Part shown: piece by piece, positions 1 to 8,169 of the stretch
Layout of the letters: the number at the start of each line of letters is the position of its first letter
Position numbering within the stretch: the first letter of the stretch is position 1
From: a virus
Length of the DNA stretch: 26,297 bases
Strand: one strand, 5' to 3'
IMG/VR virus record: IMGVR_UViG_3300033151_000021
Location: 1-26,297 of that record
Position numbers and translations under genes: made by a program
The notes under the pieces: generated by a model
What the model was told of the DNA's origin: nothing
What the model saw: only the letters and a program-made list of their open reading frames with translations
Databases searched by the model: none

Positions 1-3000
1 ACCAAGTTTCATACCTTTACCATTAGTAGATACATTCATTGTGAAAGCAACTCTCCCGTTTTCTTTCATGTATTGTCTATTAAATTTCTCTAATAAACCC
101 TGAGTATCCGCCGCTAGTACGTTTTTATCTAAAAATCTTTCTCTATTATTAGCAATATCCAGCTGTCTCTGAATTTCATTCATCAATTGAAGTTGGTTGC
201 TAAATTTTTCGTTTAGTTTTTTATTTGATTTTATATTAGATAATTTTCCACCACCTTCTTCTTCATAAAGTCTTTGTAATTCTTTTTCAGTTCTAACTAA
301 AAGGTTTCTTTTACCTTGTCTAGTTATTGCTCTATCAGCCTTGTTAGCATGTGTAAGACCTATTATACTAAACTGCAACACCTCCATAAGAGCATGTTTA
401 GCCCAATCCTCCATGTCTCCATATTTTTCATCTACAAAAGTACCAAAAGCTTTTTCTTTTTGTAAATCTTTAAACATAGCTTCTAAAGGAGCAGCTGTCT
501 GAGCACCCGCAGCACCACCAAGTCCTGAGTATAAACCTTTTTCTAGAGCAGTATTTAAAGCAGCGGCACCACTAAAACCTTTAAACAGATTAGTAGGAAG
601 TACTTTTCTCATAGCGTGACCACCTATAACAAAACCCGCTCCAGCGCCAAGAGGCATGTCAACTCCAAACAACGGATCTAGTAAAGCCATTTTACCTTCT
701 TCTTGAAGCCCTTGTATAAATAAAGCTTGAGCTTTATTAAATGCAGTACCAGATGCTTTTACAAAACCTTTAGACTTAGCATAAGCATCAATTGTCATTT
801 TAGCTTTTTTAGCCCTAGCCGCTACAATAGCTTGTGATAAGGGTTTTACAGAATTTCTACCTGCTTTAGCTAAATAAGTAACATTTTTTAATTTGCTTAA
901 GTAATTACCTATACCAGCAGCAGTTCCCATACCTCCAGTTGCATAACTTACAACTCCAAGTTCAGCTATCATAGGTACAAACCCACCGAGCCCAGTAAAA
1001 AACTGTTCGCCAAATCCTATTTCAAAAGAATCTTTTTGTTCTTCAGATAATTCAAATGGTTGTTGATCGTCTTCCCTCGTTGTATTAATCTTATTAATTA
1101 AAGCTTCAGCATCAGTTAATTCATCTCTATCCGTAGTAAAAACATTTTTTCTAGCTGTACCAACACCAAACTCTTTTGATTGAAATGGTAATGCATCAAC
1201 CAAACCAGCGGCAAAATTACCAGCTTGACTAACAACATCAGATGCTTTTATTGAACCTGGATCTATATTAAGTAAATATAAGTCCTTCCAAGCCTCATGT
1301 TCTGTTGCTAATCTATATTGCGTTTGTCTTGCGTTACCTATGTATGTACGTAAATCTACAGGCGACGAATCTGGATCTGCAAATCTTACATTTTTAAGAG
1401 CATCTCGATCAAGATTTATTAGGTTTTTTAATGTCATTTCGCTGGCTGGTAAATCAAAAACCCCAACATCAACAACTACATCTAATTTTTTGTTTAAACT
1501 TTCATTAAAGTCAGCATACTCTATGTTATGTATTCTATAGTTACTTTGTATTGTTTGATAATCTTTAGTATCTAATTCTTTTTTAAGAGCTACTTTCGCT
1601 ATGTCGTAATCTTTTGTAAGATCTACAACTTGAATATCAGAACTATCAGCTAGTGGTTTAGATATTCTAACGCCATTATCACCAAATAAAAATGTTTGAC
1701 CCTCCTTATAAACCAAAGGGGTTAACAGTTCTCTATCATCCTTTAATTTTTTAAGCTCAGCCATTAAGTCACTTTGAGTAGTGTCTTGCTGCCCACCAGT
1801 TGGTTGATTCAATATATTAGTTATCTGCATTATACGGTCGTTAACCTGTGCAAATCTCTTTTGATCTGTATCTTGAATACTTTGTATATGTTGTTTTTTT
1901 AGGGTACCTGTATATTCTAAAAAATTACCAGCTTCTTTTAAAGGGTTTGCTAGTGTTTTTACAACATTATCAAAACTAGTTCTAACTTCGTTAGAGGTTA
2001 TATCACTAAGCATGCGATCAACAACTTGATCTATTTGTCTACCGTTTAAACCAGTACCTACAAATGGTGCTTGATCTTTAGTGTATTGCTGTATACCATA
2101 AATCATGTCAAACTTATCACCAGTTCCTAACCGTGTAACTGTTTCTTTTTCAACACCTTCAACAGGAGGATTTAAATATTGCTCATATTTTTCAAGTAAA
2201 TTCTTCCGCATGTAATTTCTAAAATCATCTTGCTTCATTAAAGAACTTACAATTTGAGTAGGATCATAAGCAACATCTTCTTCTTCAGCAAACTGTAAAG
2301 CTAAATCATTTACATTTTTTGATATATTATTTTCAAACCCAGCTACATTTTTTGTATATGTAGAATTTAATTCTTTATTAAAATTATTTTTAAGAAAATC
2401 GTTTATAAGTTTTTGAGGATCGTCTTTTTGAGATTGAGTAGATGGAGCGCTTATACCTGAAATATTAAATGGGTCAGCTTGTCTTTGTCTAGCTCGTGAC
2501 ATTGAATCAGGAACACCTTTAGTATTTACTGTTATAGAATTACCATTAAGAGCTGTGATGGTTATGTTGTTTACATTAGAATCAAACTCAAATCCACCAT
2601 TTTCACCACCATAAATTCTTTGGTATGCATTAGCTATATTTTTTGTAGATTGACTTTTGAAGTTGGGTATTTCAAATGTATCACCGTAATCTCTGTCCTC
2701 TGGTAATTCAATAATTGCTTTGCTAGTATCTTGTAATAGTTGTGCGTTGGGATATGTTTCTAAGAAAGATTTTTCACCTTCTTCAGTTACATTAACAGGA
2801 TCACTATATTGTTCTATTTTATACTTTTTGGAATCCAAGGAAGTATCTGCCGATGGTGATACCATATCTCCCAGAAAACCCCCAATTATGGATGCTCTGC
2901 TTGGACTTGCTGGAACTACAGGCGCATCCGTCCCCACAGTTCCGTTTTGAAAACCCTCCTGTATCAATTGAGCGTTTGGATATTTTTTTAAAAATGAATC

Positions 3001-3060
3001 AACATCTCCTTCTGCTACGTTTACAGGATCGCTATATTGTTCTATTTTATATTTAGGCAT
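1..3060 (-). CDS. Very large internal virion protein, N-terminal 1020 residues (3' end outside window)
   Basis: The minus-strand frame from ATG at 3060 was read through most of its length and stays open to base 1, so at least 1020 codons are present and the stop lies beyond the left edge. The N-terminus carries two copies of a roughly 32-residue repeat (residues 3-34 and 79-110). The middle is hydrophilic and helix-prone, with many Lys, Glu, Gln and Asp. Residues about 681-720 and 801-860 are rich in Gly, Ala and hydrophobic residues (for example GAGAGFVIGG) and could contact membrane or pack tightly in the virion. Very large proteins at the end of a podovirus structural operon are usually internal virion or ejection proteins; that role is inferred from size, composition and position only. 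I saw no clear lysozyme or transglycosylase motif. It follows the 526-aa gene after 40 bp of A/T-rich spacer. Confidence 0.72.
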   Translation of the reverse strand, partial: MPKYKIEQYSDPVNVAEGDVDSFLKKYPNAQLIQEGFQNGTVGTDAPVVPASPSRASIIGGFLGDMVSPSADTSLDSKKYKIEQYSDPVNVTEEGEKSFLETYPNAQLLQDTSKAIIELPEDRDYGDTFEIPNFKSQSTKNIANAYQRIYGGENGGFEFDSNVNNITITALNGNSITVNTKGVPDSMSRARQRQADPFNISGISAPSTQSQKDDPQKLINDFLKNNFNKELNSTYTKNVAGFENNISKNVNDLALQFAEEEDVAYDPTQIVSSLMKQDDFRNYMRKNLLEKYEQYLNPPVEGVEKETVTRLGTGDKFDMIYGIQQYTKDQAPFVGTGLNGRQIDQVVDRMLSDITSNEVRTSFDNVVKTLANPLKEAGNFLEYTGTLKKQHIQSIQDTDQKRFAQVNDRIMQITNILNQPTGGQQDTTQSDLMAELKKLKDDRELLTPLVYKEGQTFLFGDNGVRISKPLADSSDIQVVDLTKDYDIAKVALKKELDTKDYQTIQSNYRIHNIEYADFNESLNKKLDVVVDVGVFDLPASEMTLKNLINLDRDALKNVRFADPDSSPVDLRTYIGNARQTQYRLATEHEAWKDLYLLNIDPGSIKASDVVSQAGNFAAGLVDALPFQSKEFGVGTARKNVFTTDRDELTDAEALINKINTTREDDQQPFELSEEQKDSFEIGFGEQFFTGLGGFVPMIAELGVVSYATGGMGTAAGIGNYLSKLKNVTYLAKAGRNSVKPLSQAIVAARAKKAKMTIDAYAKSKGFVKASGTAFNKAQALFIQGLQEEGKMALLDPLFGVDMPLGAGAGFVIGGHAMRKVLPTNLFKGFSGAAALNTALEKGLYSGLGGAAGAQTAAPLEAMFKDLQKEKAFGTFVDEKYGDMEDWAKHALMEVLQFSIIGLTHANKADRAITRQGKRNLLVRTEKELQRLYEEEGGGKLSNIKSNKKLNEKFSNQLQLMNEIQRQLDIANNRERFLDKNVLAADTQGLLEKFNRQYMKENGRVAFTMNVSTNGKGMKLG
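2731..2826 (-). repeat. Internal protein repeat, copy 2 (residues 79-110 of the giant virion protein)
   Basis: Encodes KYKIEQYSDPVNV followed by a variable stretch and then SFLxxYPNAQLLQ. The first 13 residues are identical to copy 1 (2959-3054), with only third-base changes in the DNA. Confidence 0.85.
2959..3054 (-). repeat. Internal protein repeat, copy 1 (residues 3-34 of the giant virion protein)
   Basis: Encodes KYKIEQYSDPVNV, then a short variable part, then SFLKKYPNAQLIQ. It is separated from copy 2 by a 44-residue linker whose DNA is clearly richer in G+C than the rest of the gene (the line 2881-2940 is about 55% GC by hand count). Confidence 0.85.
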
Positions 3061-3100
3061 ATTATTTGCTTTTGGATTTTTAATTTTATTTAATTACCTC

Positions 3101-4681
3101 TTATTCTATACTTTGAGTAATTGGATTCCAGTTTAGACCTTCACTTGGGCGTGTAACTCCATAACCAGCTGGTGGTGTTGGATAATTTTGATCAATAAAA
3201 GAAATAATATCTTCTCTTTTTGAACCTAATTGTACATCACTTTTTATAATATCTCTAAGTAATCTCTGCCCATCAGGACTATATATACTAAAACTTTGAG
3301 GTTGTTGCTCTTCAAATTCTGTTGTTTTGTTTCCTTTTTTATCTTCTACTTCAAATTCAACATCTGATAATTGTAGCGTTATAATACCATTGTTTTTATC
3401 ATAAGAAAGACTTTTATAAATACTATCTTGTTCACCAATCGAAAATCTCTTTTCATAAAAATCTACAGGATCTGCCATGAAAGCATCTATATAATTCTTT
3501 TTAAAACCTGCTTGAGGTTTTGTATTATTAGAAGGAGTTGGTGTTAATCTTCTTATAGTACCTTGATTACCTTTAGGTAGTAAGTTAAATGCGTATTGAG
3601 ACATAGCCTCTGTAAAAATCTTAGAAGATTCAGGTGTAAACGCTGTACCAGCTGTACCTTTTGATAATTCTAACTCTATAGGTTCGCCATTATTTATACT
3701 TCTACCCTGATCTAAAATATGATTCCAAACGTTTAATGCAGCTGCAGGTCTTTTTAAATAAGATTTTGATTTAGCTGAAATAAAAGAAGAGCTTGCTGCT
3801 GCTACTGCAGATGGATTTACAGTTTGGTAGTTGTACTCTGTTTTATTATCTTTACTTTTTATTACTTGTACATCGTTATTGTAATAACCTTTACCTAATT
3901 TACCTTCTTTAATTATACCAGATTGATTATAAAACTTATTTATATCTGTTCTAACATCATCTATTTTACCAGCATCAAAAGAAAATAAATCAATAGGATT
4001 AGTATCTATATAAGGGTTTTTTATTTCTCCTCTTTCATAAGCAGATTTAATTTGATCACTAGTATATTTAGTTCTTATATTATCATTATCATCAAGATAC
4101 CATTCTTCATTGGGGTTTTTTGTACCACCAACTCTAACCGGCATTGCTAAATTGTAATTCATTGAACCACTAGGATTTAATCCACTCGTAGTAGATATTC
4201 CACCAGGCGTATTAACATTAGCATAGTTTGTTATATAGTCGCTACTGTACGAATCATCAGCAGCTATACCAGCTTTTCCTAATTCTATTAATTCACCCAA
4301 CTTAGAACTATATTTAGTAAAACGCTCATCAGCACCTTCTTTACCAGCCTTCATATCAAAATAAGCTTGTGACTTTAGTCTTATAATATCCATACCAGCT
4401 TTAGCAAAGCTAGGATTTTTTAAACCTGCTTTAGAAGCATTAGCAATAAAAGCATTATTTTCTGTTAAAACGAACCTTGCGTTTTCATCTAGAATTTTTT
4501 GTGTTTCTTTTACTTTAGCCTCAGCTTTAGCGTTTAAGGTATCTATTGTTTTAACAACTGTGTTACCTATACCTTGAATAGCATTAGCCCATATAGCACC
4601 TGATTGTGTATCAACTGGAGTTATAGGGTTTTCATAAGCACCTGACCTAGTATAGTTTCTTGAAAATTGTGGTAATGCCAT
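3101..4681 (-). CDS. Probable virion protein, 526 aa, function unknown
   Basis: A 526-residue protein starting MALPQFSRNYT, with no signal peptide or membrane segment. An N-terminal helix-prone, charged region (about residues 40-135, rich in Ala, Lys and Glu) is followed by a Gly/Asn/Ser-rich middle and a mixed alpha/beta C-terminus with an acidic stretch near 440-460. I recognise no catalytic motif. It lies between a small Gln-rich virion protein and the giant protein at the end of the operon, the usual place for internal virion (ejection) proteins in podovirus-like genomes, so that role is inferred by position. The start is preceded by an A/T-only tract without Shine-Dalgarno sequence, as for its neighbours. 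Confidence 0.6.
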   Translation of the reverse strand: MALPQFSRNYTRSGAYENPITPVDTQSGAIWANAIQGIGNTVVKTIDTLNAKAEAKVKETQKILDENARFVLTENNAFIANASKAGLKNPSFAKAGMDIIRLKSQAYFDMKAGKEGADERFTKYSSKLGELIELGKAGIAADDSYSSDYITNYANVNTPGGISTTSGLNPSGSMNYNLAMPVRVGGTKNPNEEWYLDDNDNIRTKYTSDQIKSAYERGEIKNPYIDTNPIDLFSFDAGKIDDVRTDINKFYNQSGIIKEGKLGKGYYNNDVQVIKSKDNKTEYNYQTVNPSAVAAASSSFISAKSKSYLKRPAAALNVWNHILDQGRSINNGEPIELELSKGTAGTAFTPESSKIFTEAMSQYAFNLLPKGNQGTIRRLTPTPSNNTKPQAGFKKNYIDAFMADPVDFYEKRFSIGEQDSIYKSLSYDKNNGIITLQLSDVEFEVEDKKGNKTTEFEEQQPQSFSIYSPDGQRLLRDIIKSDVQLGSKREDIISFIDQNYPTPPAGYGVTRPSEGLNWNPITQSIE

Positions 4682-4694
4682 TTATTTTTATTTT

Positions 4695-4844
4695 TTATTT
4701 TCCATATTCTGCAGTAATACCTGCACTTGCAATACCACCAATAGCTCCAATCCCAGCAGCGTTTATTGCGGCTCTGTTTTGATTAGCGGCTATTTCAGCT
4801 TGTGCAGTTCCAGTTATTTGAGCTTGCTTTCTATTCAAATACAT
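4695..4844 (-). CDS. 49-codon +1-frame continuation of the small Gln-rich virion protein
   Basis: An open frame of 49 codons, too short for a normal ORF cutoff, begins at an ATG inside the last codons of the preceding gene and ends at TAA 4697-4695. It fills what would otherwise be a 149-bp gap. Its product (MYLNRKQAQITGT, then an Ala/Asn/Gln-rich part, then GIGAIGGIASAG) continues the Gln/Ala-rich helical pattern that the upstream ORF breaks off at QQADVFE, and supplies a Gly/Ala/Ile-rich tail. No ribosome site precedes the ATG. The most natural reading is that both pieces form one protein of about 227 residues, joined by a +1 shift between about 4889 and 4833. That shift could be programmed frameshifting, a recent mutation or a sequencing or assembly indel. 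Confidence 0.5.
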   Translation of the reverse strand: MYLNRKQAQITGTAQAEIAANQNRAAINAAGIGAIGGIASAGITAEYGK

Positions 4845-5379
4845 CTGCTTGTTGTATACGTTGAGCCTCTGTCATTTGAGCTTGTTGGAATCTTTGCGCT
4901 TCAGACATTTGTTGTTGTTGTAAGAATTGTTCTCCTTGAGCAGCAAGCTTTTGATTATTAGTTTCTTGTTGTTCTAAACTAGCTGAAATATTACGCTTAC
5001 TTTGTAAAGCAGCTTGAGCCAATGCAGTTGCTCCACCAGCAGAAGCTCCAGATGCTAGTAAAGTATCTAAAGTATTTGCTAGAGCTATATCAGCTTCTTC
5101 TGCTTGGAATTTAGCAGCTTGTGTTGCTACGCCTATATTTTGAAAAGGATTAGAAAGTATATCACTATTATCTACTATCATATCATCCAAAGAAACAACA
5201 TTGCTATATGGATTTATAACTTCTTGACGATCTAATTCTAATTGATCTAGTTCGTCTGTAAGTCTTTCTTTATCATTTCTAGCCCTTCTTGCTGCTTTTT
5301 TCTGTTGTCCTGCCGCAACTGCTGTTCCGATTGCTGATATTCCAACACCTACTGCTACCGCAGCTACTACTCCTGCCAT
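4831..5379 (-). CDS. Small Gln/Ala-rich internal virion protein (182 aa, possibly frame-interrupted)
   Basis: The 182-residue product begins with a hydrophobic Ala/Val/Gly segment (residues 1-24), followed by a basic patch (QQKKAARRAR), a charged coiled-coil-like part and a Gln-rich helical C-terminus with repeats of the type AQRFQQAQMTEAQRIQQA. Its middle part (NPFQNIGVATQAAKFQAEEAD, TLLASGASAGGATALAQAAL) resembles a protein I remember from uncultured marine phage structural clusters. Small N-terminally hydrophobic, Gln-rich proteins beside ejection proteins are often internal virion proteins. The stop at 4831-4833 falls in the middle of the helical repeat, and the +1 frame continues it (4695-4844). 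It starts 2 bp after the acetyltransferase stop. Confidence 0.6.
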   Translation of the reverse strand: MAGVVAAVAVGVGISAIGTAVAAGQQKKAARRARNDKERLTDELDQLELDRQEVINPYSNVVSLDDMIVDNSDILSNPFQNIGVATQAAKFQAEEADIALANTLDTLLASGASAGGATALAQAALQSKRNISASLEQQETNNQKLAAQGEQFLQQQQMSEAQRFQQAQMTEAQRIQQADVFE

Positions 5380-5381
5380 AT

Positions 5382-5813
5382 TTAAATATTTTTAATTAAT
5401 TCATGAGAAGGACTTTCATCTACTGTCCAACCTAATTCTTTATGTGTATTGATTAAGTGTTTGTTTCTACCAATACTTAAGTGTTTGTTTCTACCAATAC
5501 TAAACATGTGCACTTTACCTAAATTCTTGCATAAATTCTCCGCTGAACTTATAAGTAATTTTATTGCATCTTTACGATCTTTGTCTCTATACTCTGGGTC
5601 TGATACAATCCATTCAAGTAATACTGCATCTGAATTTGTCATGTATAAAAAACCAGCACATATTGGTCTCCCGTTTTTTTCAACCATTAAACCTCCTTTA
5701 CCATTATCTGGTAAAAATGTTTTAGGTGGATTAACCCAGTCTGGCCAAGATTCCCACCATTTACAAAGTGTATCCCAGTCTTCGTTTTTTAATAAACGTG
5801 ATTTTAATTTCAT
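5382..5813 (-). CDS. GNAT-like N-acetyltransferase
   Basis: A 143-residue protein with the layout of a compact Gcn5-related acetyltransferase: an N-terminal helix with paired Trp residues (WWESWPDW), a beta strand pair around GGLMVEKNGRPICAGFLY, the central strand AVLLEWIVSDPEYRDKDRK leading into the helix where acetyl-CoA would bind (residues about 80-95), and a C-terminal part ending LINTHKELGW, which matches the common 'N...L..T..K.GF' end of GNAT proteins. Such genes are frequently embedded in tail modules of marine phages; their target is unknown. It contains a perfect 8-residue tandem duplication (SIGRNKHL twice) just before the LINTHKELGW segment. It lies 5 bp after the 782-aa tail gene and 2 bp before the small virion protein. 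Confidence 0.7.
   Translation of the reverse strand: MKLKSRLLKNEDWDTLCKWWESWPDWVNPPKTFLPDNGKGGLMVEKNGRPICAGFLYMTNSDAVLLEWIVSDPEYRDKDRKDAIKLLISSAENLCKNLGKVHMFSIGRNKHLSIGRNKHLINTHKELGWTVDESPSHELIKNI
5453..5501 (-). repeat. Perfect 24-bp tandem duplication inside the acetyltransferase gene
   Basis: Two identical 24-base units (5454-5477 and 5478-5501) stand head to tail; the period-24 match extends one base further to 5453. They encode SIGRNKHL twice in frame. The lack of any silent difference suggests a recent duplication or an assembly artefact. Confidence 0.95.
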
Positions 5814-5818
5814 ATAAT

Positions 5819-8167
5819 TTAATAGCTTGATACCACGTATCTAGATCCTACAGCCCACAACTCTTTTGCTCCAGCTATATCTGTAAGATTATCTGTAGAC
5901 ATTGTTACTGTTACATATCTACCTTTAATACCTGATATTTGATTTCCATATAACACTTCACCATTAGTTGCAGTGCTATTGTTTTTAATTACTCCATAAT
6001 ACTTGTTTTCTTTTAAATCAAACCCGTATCTATATATAGGTGAACCCATAGGGTTTGGAGTTACAAACGTATTACCAGCATCATCATAAGCGCCACCATA
6101 GTAACTAGGTATTTCTGGAGCTGTGTCATTAGTGCTAACATAATTACCTAAAGGATTTGACGTATAAGAACTATAAGTAAATCTTTGAGAATCAGATACA
6201 ATACTGTCCGCTTGCCAACCGTTATCTCCTTCATAGTTTAATGTTAGAAAGTTTTTACTAACACCAAAATTAGCGTTAAAAACAAATTCAATACTAGATT
6301 TATTATATATTCCATAGAATATATTTCTGTTGTTGTTAGAAGAAAGGGTTGTACCATTTTGAGCATAGTGTTGATATATATCCTTACTTTTTATAGAATA
6401 GTATTTATTCTTTAAACTAAGCATAAAGGTAGGTTTGTAAGTATAAAAACTACTCCAACCCCTAACTAACTCATCATAAGCTAACGTATTATATGTAGCG
6501 TTATCTCCAGATCCTACATCAACAATACCACTACTAGTTATTTTTAATGTTGCATTGTTGTTTCCACCTACTATAGTAATCACATCATTTACGTTATAAT
6601 TACCATTTCCAAAGCTATTAACTACAACTCCTGTAATTATACCACTTGCGGCTGGATTAGCAACTATGTCAACAGTCATACCAGAGCCTATACTAGGTGT
6701 AGCTGCAGTGGTAGCCACATTAGTTGCTGTGATATAACCACTACCACCCGCTTGTAAAGTAAATGTTGGAGCATTTATTAATTGAGATGCCCAAGTTGGT
6801 TCTTTTTGTATCGATACTACATAGTTTCTATTATGTACATCAAAACCACCTACAATTTGACCTTTAGCCGGAGTAACAAAAGCAAGGCCATTACCAGCAG
6901 TAACACTTATATTTCTATTAAAAGTAACTGTCTTACCAGCTATGTTTATTATTATTATATCTTTACCACTAGCTGAATCTATTTGCTTAGCGCCGTTTAT
7001 CCATAGCTGCATACCTTTTTGAGCATTGTTTAGTAACGATGCTGACTGTACTATAGTTAATTGATTTGTTGATGAAGATGCTGAAGCAGTTATTGTATAC
7101 GCTGCCTGTAAACTACCAACAATTATCTCTGTTTCCTCTGGTAAAGCTGTTAATTGATCTCTAAAATAATCAATCATACCATATTGAGATATTTCAGTAA
7201 GACCATCACGTGATAATCTAAGCACGCTGTTTCTATCTTTATCAACAAAGTATCTTCTAAATCCAAAGTAAGCAAAGCTTTCTGGGTTTCTACTTATACC
7301 AAAGTCACCCGCATAAGGAACTGCTTGCCCTATCACTTGAGTCGTGGAGGTTAAAGTAGCATTTCCTTCAGCTGAATATATAGCATCTTTATCTATTAAA
7401 GCTGTATTAACTTTGTTCTCTTGTAGTACAATTAGGTTATTATCTTCAGCATGTAATTTCTGTATAGATCCATATACTGGTGATAATGATTTAGTTATAT
7501 CCTCACCTATAGAAAATTGATTAGTATTATTTACACCTGTTCTAGAATTGAATATACCAGAATATATAAGTGAATTAAATCTATTTTCTTGAGAAGACTC
7601 TTGCTCTGCTAAATAAGCTAATACACCTATATCTACTTGAGCATTATTATAACCACCTCTAATTCTAGACTCTTCTACAAAAAAATTATTGTTAATATTT
7701 GTTTTATCTATAGTGCCTGGAAAATTAAGTTTTTTAGTAGCGGTACTTGTAGTATCAACATGTAATACTCTTATAGTAAAAGCACCACCAGCAGGCGTAG
7801 GTGTTCCAGTCTGAACAACAGTTACAGAGTCACCATCTTCATAATTTCCATCACCTAAGTTTCTTATTTTTAATTTAACTATTCCTCCAGAACCATTTAC
7901 TTCTAATATATCAACAGTCATACCTGCTCCATTGCTACTAGTTGTAGATAAGTTATTAGCACTTACTGTTGTTGTTCCTAAGTTGTAATTTGAACCTGCT
8001 GTTATAACATTAACAATTATCATTTGTTGTTCAAAACTACCTGTAGTTTGAACACCATTATATGGAAAACCACCAGGACTTAATGGTGTATAAGTTGATC
8101 CAACAACTTGATTTAACTGCTTTAATAAAAACGAATTGAAAAAATTAACTTCTAAATTAACAGCCAT
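5819..8167 (-). CDS. Tail stabilisation / muzzle-type protein, second large component (782 aa)
   Basis: A 782-residue, beta-rich protein full of Asn, Thr, Ser and Gly. A conserved-looking core (residues about 155-350: FFVEESRIRGGYNN, IYSGIFNSRTGVN, IQKLHAEDNNLIVLQENKV, FRRYFVDKDRNSVLRLSRDG) has the repeated strand pattern of a beta-propeller and continues at about 434-470 and 555-665 (WSSFYTYKPTFMLSLKNKYYS, SSIEFVFN). I associate this core with the P22 gp10-like tail accessory or 'muzzle' proteins of crAss-like and related marine phages; that is recall, not a search. Three extra modules interrupt the core at about residues 51-136, 365-433 and 472-545. The gene starts 2 bp after the 1384-aa gene, so the two are probably translated together and their products probably meet in the tail. 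Confidence 0.65.
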   Translation of the reverse strand: MAVNLEVNFFNSFLLKQLNQVVGSTYTPLSPGGFPYNGVQTTGSFEQQMIIVNVITAGSNYNLGTTTVSANNLSTTSSNGAGMTVDILEVNGSGGIVKLKIRNLGDGNYEDGDSVTVVQTGTPTPAGGAFTIRVLHVDTTSTATKKLNFPGTIDKTNINNNFFVEESRIRGGYNNAQVDIGVLAYLAEQESSQENRFNSLIYSGIFNSRTGVNNTNQFSIGEDITKSLSPVYGSIQKLHAEDNNLIVLQENKVNTALIDKDAIYSAEGNATLTSTTQVIGQAVPYAGDFGISRNPESFAYFGFRRYFVDKDRNSVLRLSRDGLTEISQYGMIDYFRDQLTALPEETEIIVGSLQAAYTITASASSSTNQLTIVQSASLLNNAQKGMQLWINGAKQIDSASGKDIIIINIAGKTVTFNRNISVTAGNGLAFVTPAKGQIVGGFDVHNRNYVVSIQKEPTWASQLINAPTFTLQAGGSGYITATNVATTAATPSIGSGMTVDIVANPAASGIITGVVVNSFGNGNYNVNDVITIVGGNNNATLKITSSGIVDVGSGDNATYNTLAYDELVRGWSSFYTYKPTFMLSLKNKYYSIKSKDIYQHYAQNGTTLSSNNNRNIFYGIYNKSSIEFVFNANFGVSKNFLTLNYEGDNGWQADSIVSDSQRFTYSSYTSNPLGNYVSTNDTAPEIPSYYGGAYDDAGNTFVTPNPMGSPIYRYGFDLKENKYYGVIKNNSTATNGEVLYGNQISGIKGRYVTVTMSTDNLTDIAGAKELWAVGSRYVVSSY
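6533..6754 (-). repeat. Gly-rich beta module A, copy in 782-aa tail protein (residues 472-545)
   Basis: Pattern GGSGY...GSGMTVDI...GIITGVVV...GNGNYNVNDVITIVGG...LKI. Same pattern as the copies at 7760-8017, 10270-10488 and 8431-8682. It sits inside the conserved core, between TWASQL and the YNTLAYDELVRGW segment. Confidence 0.75.
6869..7075 (-). repeat. Beta module B, copy in 782-aa tail protein (residues 365-433)
   Basis: Pattern of alternating strands ending KTVTFNRNISVTAGNGLAFVTP. It corresponds to ATTVTFSGAVTLIVGDDIAFAQP in the 1384-aa protein (11461-11640). Confidence 0.6.
7760..8017 (-). repeat. Gly-rich beta module A, copy in 782-aa tail protein (residues 51-136)
   Basis: Pattern SNYNLGT...NGAGMTVDILEV...GIVKLKIRNLGDGNYEDGDSVTV...FTIRV. 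This copy lies near the N-terminus, just before the conserved core. Confidence 0.75.
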
Positions 8168-8169
8168 AG

